7,545 bases of DNA from a bacterium (lineage in GTDB: Bacteria; Chloroflexota; Dormibacteria; UBA8260; Bog-877). The notes beneath the pieces are model-generated. The model searched no databases and was not told where the DNA came from. It saw nothing but the letters and a program-made list of their open reading frames with translations. The translations under genes and the position numbers were made by a program. Location of the stretch: contig JAKABA010000191.1 in assembly GCA_021802115.1 (NCBI GenBank), positions 1 through 7,545 on the forward strand, written 5' to 3'. The first letter of the stretch is position 1. Every line of letters begins with the position of its first letter. Shown here in pieces: positions 4,436 through 7,545 of this stretch.

Positions 4436-6415
4436 ATGGCTCAGAACCAGCCGGGGTCCGGACCACCGGGTCGCTCCGGTGTCGGCAGTCCCAATCGCCG
4501 TCCCAACCAGTGGCGATCTATCCAGTTCCTCCTGCCTCTGGGGGTCTTCCTGGCGCTGAACCTCCTGATCGCCAACGTCTTCTTCCCGCCCGCCCAGCCC
4601 AAGAGCATCACCATCCCCTACAACGTCTTCATCTCCGATGTGAAGTCCGGGGACGTCACCAGCATCACCAGCACCGGGGACACCATCCAGGGAACCTTCC
4701 GTCACCAGACCGGGGTGACCCCATCCAGCAAGAACAAGGCCAAGGACTTCAGCACTCAGCTGCCCAGCTTCGCCGGCGGCCAGCTGGAGACCCTGCTGCA
4801 GCAGCACAACGTCACCATCAACGCCAAGAATCCGAACCCTCCCGCCAATGTCCTGCTGGTGCTGCTGGAGAGCTTCGGGCCCACCCTGCTCTTCGTTCTG
4901 GTCTTCCTGTGGTTCATGCGCCGCAGCGCTGCGGCGGCCGGCGGCGGGCTGTTCAGCCTCGGCCGCTCCCAGGCCCGTCTCTATGATTCCGAGCGCCCGG
5001 CGACCACCTTCGCAGATGTCGCGGGAATCGAGGAGGCGAAGGAGGAGCTGGAGGAGATCGTTGACTTCCTGCGCCAGCCGGCCAAGTACCAGCGCCTGGG
5101 CGGCACTGTCCCCAAGGGCGTGCTGCTGGTCGGCCTCCCGGGGACCGGCAAGACGCTGCTCGCGCGCGCGGTCGCCGGTGAGGCCGGGGTCCCGTTCTTC
5201 AGCATCTCCGCTTCGGAGTTCATCGAGATGGTGGTGGGAGTGGGGGCCTCCCGCGTCCGCGACCTCTTCTCCAAGGCCCGGGAGGCGGCACCCGCGATCA
5301 TCTTCATCGACGAGCTGGACGCGATCGGGCGCAGCCGCAGCGCCGGGCCCAGCTTCGGGGGACACGACGAGCGCGAGCAGACCCTGAACCAGATCCTGAC
5401 CGAGATGGACGGCTTCGACTCCCGAGAGGGGGTCATCGTCCTGGCGGCCACCAACCGGGCCGATGTCCTGGACGCCGCGCTGCTGCGCCCGGGGCGGTTC
5501 GACCGGCGGGTCCAGGTCCTGCCCCCCGATCGGGTGGGCAGGGCCGCCATTCTCAAGATTCACACCCGCGGGGTTCCGCTGGGCCCGGATATCGACCTCG
5601 ACAACCTGGCCTCCCAGACTCCGGGGCTGGTCGGTGCGGAGCTGCGCAATTTGGTCAACGAGGCGGCTTTGCTGGCGGCCCGCAAAGAGCGCACCGCGGT
5701 CACGATGGCGGACTTCACCGAGGCGCTGGAGAAGGTGCTCCTGGGGGCGGCGCGCCACGTCGTCCTCTCGGAGGATGACCGCCAGCGCACCGCCTACCAC
5801 GAGAGCGGCCACGCCCTGCTCGGGCTGCTGGTGCCGGCGGCGGACCCGGTGCGCCGGGTGTCCATCGTCCCTCGGGGGCGGGCCCTGGGGGTCACCGTCC
5901 AGTCTCCGGTCGACGATCGGCAGAACTATCCCGAAACCTACCTGCGGGCGCGCATCGTCGGCGCCCTGGGTGGGCGGGCGGCTGAGAAGCTCATCTACGA
6001 TGTCGTGACCACGGGAGCCGAGAGCGACCTTCAGCAGGTGACCCAGATCGCCCGGCAGATGGTGGTGCGGTGGGGCATGAGCCCCAAGGTCGGGCCGCTC
6101 AATCTCTCCGATGAAGGCGACCAGTCCAGCATGATGATCTCCCAGCGCCCCTACAGCGAGACCACCGCCGAGGTGATCGATGCCGAGGTGCGCCGGATCG
6201 TCGAGGAGTGCTTCGAGGAGGCGCTGCGGCTGCTCGGTGAGAACCGCGACAAACTGGTGGCCCTCACCACGGCTCTGCTCCGCGAAGAGTCCCTCAATGA
6301 GGAGCAGATCCTGCAGGTGACCGGGCTTCCGGCCAAGCCCAGGGCCGCACCGCCTGGGCTCGCGGGGGCACGCCGCCAGGTGGAGGAGAAGCCGGAGGTA
6401 CCCGCGCCGACCTGA
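4436..6415 (+). CDS. ftsH: FtsH, membrane-bound ATP-dependent zinc metalloprotease
   Basis: The 659-residue protein has the complete FtsH layout, which forms an ATP-driven hexamer that degrades membrane and short-lived soluble proteins. The first membrane segment is about 28-50. The extracytoplasmic domain runs to about 138 and the second membrane segment is about 139-161 (LLVLLESF...LWFM). The AAA+ domain has Walker A GLPGTGKT (233-240), Walker [12 protein letters not shown] (288-298), and the second region of homology [20 protein letters not shown] (338-357) with arginine fingers R354 and R357. The M41 peptidase domain has HESGH (455-459) with catalytic E456, and the third zinc ligand is probably D531 in GAESDLQQ. 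The C-terminal tail from about 632 is Pro/Ala-rich. The pore loop reads EMVVGVG (264-270): the usual aromatic residue after Met is V266. No second start competes with the ATG at 4436, which appears leaderless. It lies 70 bp after the imuB block and converges with the DUF429 gene. Confidence 0.97.
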   Translation: MAQNQPGSGPPGRSGVGSPNRRPNQWRSIQFLLPLGVFLALNLLIANVFFPPAQPKSITIPYNVFISDVKSGDVTSITSTGDTIQGTFRHQTGVTPSSKNKAKDFSTQLPSFAGGQLETLLQQHNVTINAKNPNPPANVLLVLLESFGPTLLFVLVFLWFMRRSAAAAGGGLFSLGRSQARLYDSERPATTFADVAGIEEAKEELEEIVDFLRQPAKYQRLGGTVPKGVLLVGLPGTGKTLLARAVAGEAGVPFFSISASEFIEMVVGVGASRVRDLFSKAREAAPAIIFIDELDAIGRSRSAGPSFGGHDEREQTLNQILTEMDGFDSREGVIVLAATNRADVLDAALLRPGRFDRRVQVLPPDRVGRAAILKIHTRGVPLGPDIDLDNLASQTPGLVGAELRNLVNEAALLAARKERTAVTMADFTEALEKVLLGAARHVVLSEDDRQRTAYHESGHALLGLLVPAADPVRRVSIVPRGRALGVTVQSPVDDRQNYPETYLRARIVGALGGRAAEKLIYDVVTTGAESDLQQVTQIARQMVVRWGMSPKVGPLNLSDEGDQSSMMISQRPYSETTAEVIDAEVRRIVEECFEEALRLLGENRDKLVALTTALLREESLNEEQILQVTGLPAKPRAAPPGLAGARRQVEEKPEVPAPT

Positions 6416-6441
6416 GGGGCCAGTTCCGCCGCGTGGCCCTC
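6414..6441 (+). terminator. Stem-loop directly after the ftsH stop
   Basis: GAGGGGCCA (6414-6422) pairs with TGGCCCTC (6434-6441) with one bulged G and an 11-nt loop. It overlaps the last bases of the ftsH TGA. Position and stem strength suit a terminator or mRNA 3' end, but no T-tract follows. Confidence 0.4.
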
Positions 6442-6576
6442 GGCTGCCTGCCGATTCCCATGATCGCGCAGGGCGCCTGAGGGAGGGCGGGGCCGCAACC
6501 CGGCTCAGATGCCTCCGCGAGCACGAGTCATGGATAGGGCTCGGGAGGAGGCATTGGTGTGATTTGAGGCGGCGGA

Positions 6577-6591
6577 GGCGGTGCCACCGCC
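6577..6591. terminator. GC-rich hairpin in the ftsH/DUF429 convergent gap
   Basis: GGCGGT (6577-6582) pairs with ACCGCC (6586-6591) around a 3-nt loop, inside a longer GGC/GCC-rich stretch. It sits 51 bp beyond the end of the minus-strand DUF429 gene and could stop transcripts from either side. The remaining 226-bp gap (6416-6641) shows no gene or RNA that I can support. Confidence 0.3.
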
Positions 6592-6641
6592 GGCGGCTGT
6601 CCCGTGGGCGCGCTCCGGCCAATGTGGGGTGTCCACCAGTG

Positions 6642-7352
6642 TCAGTACCAGATCACCATCGGCGTGGTCCACTCGTCGAACTCCACCACATCGGCCGGCA
6701 CCGGTTGCGCCGAGCCCGCGATCACGCGCTGCGCCACCAGCCAGCAGGCGCAGGCGTCCAGCACGTCCTCCACCAGCCGCGGGTATCGGCCCAGCCAGCT
6801 GGTGAGTTCTGGCAGCTGTGCCTGCAGTAGCTCGGTTCTCATGGCACGGCCCGCCTGAGTGTGTTTGCTCGCCAGCGTGGCGCCCCCCGCGAGCCTTTGG
6901 AACACCAGCTCCGGGTGGCCTTCGTGCACGGCCGGGCGCGGCCTTACTTGCAGTTCGAGATCGACCTCCCGGATGCGGTCCAGGATGGCGAAGGTCTGGG
7001 CCGGACAGCCACGTCCCGCGAGCCGGCGCCATATGCGGCTCGCCGTCTGTTGCGACGTGGCTGCGAGGACCGCCCGCGGAGGGGTCAGGAAGACGGTGGG
7101 AGCCTTCCGCCCGAGCAGCCGGCGCGCCTCCAGGTCGCAGCGCCGAAGCTCCCTTTGGGGAAGCCCGATGGGGATGTCGAGCACCGCGGCCCCAACTTGA
7201 AGGTCGCGGATCCGCTGGAAGAGGGTGGCTGTGGTCGGCAGATGGAGCAGCTGGGGGCGCTCCTGGTGAGTCTGCACCACCGTCATCCAGCCACCTCCGC
7301 GGCAGCCGTCAGCTCCCAGTAACGCCGCGCCGATCCGGTAGGTGATGGCCAC
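6642..7352 (-). CDS. DUF429 family protein (predicted RNase H-fold nuclease)
   Basis: The 236-residue protein shows the DUF429 landmarks in order: GADGCRGGGW (13-22, the G-x-D-G-x-x-x-G-W start), LDIPIGLP (58-65), a R-x-C-D-x-E-A-R-R-x-L-G segment (71-81), VFLTPPR (87-93), a R-I-R-E-V-D segment (126-131), HEGHPELVF (143-151) and the late EDVLDACACW (195-204). The family is predicted to adopt an RNase H-like nuclease fold. The conserved acidic residues D15, D59 and E144 and those near 196-200 fit such a site, but to my knowledge no activity is firmly established. There is no signal peptide or membrane segment. The start is GTG at 7352, with AGGAGA (complement of 7363-7368) 10 nt upstream; no other start lies near the N-terminal motif. 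It diverges from dnaE2, and the 52 bp between the two starts include the LexA-like box. Coordinate SOS control is therefore possible but unproven. Confidence 0.85.
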   Translation of the reverse strand: MAITYRIGAALLGADGCRGGGWMTVVQTHQERPQLLHLPTTATLFQRIRDLQVGAAVLDIPIGLPQRELRRCDLEARRLLGRKAPTVFLTPPRAVLAATSQQTASRIWRRLAGRGCPAQTFAILDRIREVDLELQVRPRPAVHEGHPELVFQRLAGGATLASKHTQAGRAMRTELLQAQLPELTSWLGRYPRLVEDVLDACACWLVAQRVIAGSAQPVPADVVEFDEWTTPMVIWY

Positions 7353-7370
7353 GCTGCGATTCTCTCCTCA

Positions 7371-7398
7371 TGCCAATCAGTACATTTGTTTGTATCAT
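7371..7398 (+). promoter_or_regulatory. SOS promoter of dnaE2: LexA-like box abutting -10 TATCAT, leaderless
   Basis: AGTACATTTGTTTG (7379-7392) directly abuts the -10-like TATCAT (7393-7398). The -35 position (TGCCAA, 7371-7376, 16-bp spacer) is weak. From box to -10 this matches the imuA promoter at 14 of 20 positions, including the block GTTTGTAT. The left half-site (AGTAC for CGAAC) departs from the LexA consensus. The -10 ends 6 nt before the GTG start, so the mRNA should be leaderless. Confidence 0.65.
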
Positions 7399-7404
7399 CG
7401 TGGA

Positions 7405-7545
7405 GTGGGCAGGTCGGGCTTTGGGGAGTGCTGGGCTCGTTCCTACTTCTCCTTCCTCGAGGGGGCCAGCGCTCCCGAGGAGCTGGTGGACAGGGCGGTT
7501 GAGCTTGAGATGTCGGCCCTGGGGTTGGTGGACCGGGGCGGGCTC
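7405..7545 (+). CDS. dnaE2: DnaE2 (ImuC), error-prone DNA polymerase III alpha subunit, N-terminal fragment
   Basis: The visible 47 codons include YFSFLEGASAPEELVDRAVE (14-33) and then MSALGLVDRGGL (36-47). This is the start of the PHP domain of C-family polymerases, closest to the DnaE2 form S-F-L-x-G-A-S-x-P-E-E-L-V-x-R-A. DnaE2 is the active polymerase of the ImuA-ImuB-DnaE2 mutasome, and the nearby imuA and imuB genes support DnaE2 over the replicative DnaE. The GTG at 7405 is the only sensible start: it lies at the expected transcription start and is the only candidate between the -10 and the PHP motif. The first PHP metal motif, usually H-x-H, is here W10-A-R12, and the usual T-D-H is V-D-R (42-44). 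The PHP metal site is therefore probably lost. The gene continues beyond the right edge, so polymerase motifs cannot be checked. Confidence 0.88.
   Translation, partial: MGRSGFGECWARSYFSFLEGASAPEELVDRAVELEMSALGLVDRGGL

Noticed and set aside
3614..6622. A 1002-codon open frame on the minus strand across imuB and ftsH
   Set aside because: It lies antisense to two confidently identified genes, reads as low-complexity Arg/Gly/Pro/Gln sequence, and has no recognisable domain. It is a by-product of high GC content.
6505..7032. Minus-strand frame of 175 codons overlapping the DUF429 gene
   Set aside because: Same strand, different frame, no family motif, and Arg/Gly/Ala-rich composition. The DUF429 frame has clear ordered motifs.
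1..7545. CRISPR array, tRNA, rRNA, insertion sequence or attachment site
   Set aside because: I saw no regularly spaced direct repeats, tRNA-like cloverleaf, rRNA segment, transposase motif or flanking inverted repeats anywhere in the window.

Overview
This is a GC-rich bacterial window. The gene set and signals fit a high-GC Terrabacteria lineage: an actinobacterium, or a Chloroflexota/Dormibacterota-like relative. The support is Gram-positive-type LexA boxes, frequent GTG/TTG starts, and two promoters whose -10 element lies only 6 nt from the start codon, as in leaderless mRNAs. The lineage is an inference; there is no rRNA or other marker to settle it.

Layout from left to right. Positions 1-120 hold the C-terminal tail of a PD-(D/E)XK (RecB/AddB/Cas4-like) nuclease with iron-sulfur-type cysteines. 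Facing it on the minus strand is a three-gene group, in transcription order: an HU/IHF-family DNA-binding protein (1853-1515), an atypical SDR of the NDUFA9-like group (1498-530) and an SCP2 sterol-carrier-domain protein (472-134). A 234-bp divergent intergenic region follows. It holds a cluster of G-runs and an SOS promoter for the plus-strand block imuA (2088-2897), imuB (2894-4126) and a small protein (4111-4365) that resembles the C-terminal module of longer ImuB proteins. These three genes overlap end to end and are probably translationally coupled. ftsH (4436-6415) follows on the same strand, apparently with its own leaderless promoter. A DUF429 predicted RNase H-fold protein (7352-6642, minus) faces ftsH and diverges from dnaE2. 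The first 47 codons of dnaE2 (imuC, error-prone DNA polymerase III alpha subunit) run off the right edge from 7405.

How the genes work together. ImuA (RecA-like accessory), ImuB (catalytically dead Y-family polymerase acting as clamp adaptor) and DnaE2 (the active polymerase) form the known inducible mutasome for translesion synthesis. Here the cassette is split. Two separate promoters, at about 2003-2030 and 7371-7398, carry near-identical elements: a LexA-like box directly abutting the -10. This implies co-induction by DNA damage. ftsH and the DUF429 gene lie between the two halves. The DUF429 gene shares its 52-bp upstream region with the dnaE2 SOS promoter and is a candidate extra SOS-linked nuclease. 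Several proteins have degenerate active sites: the ImuA P-loop, the ImuB carboxylates, the DnaE2 PHP metal site and the FtsH pore aromatic residue.
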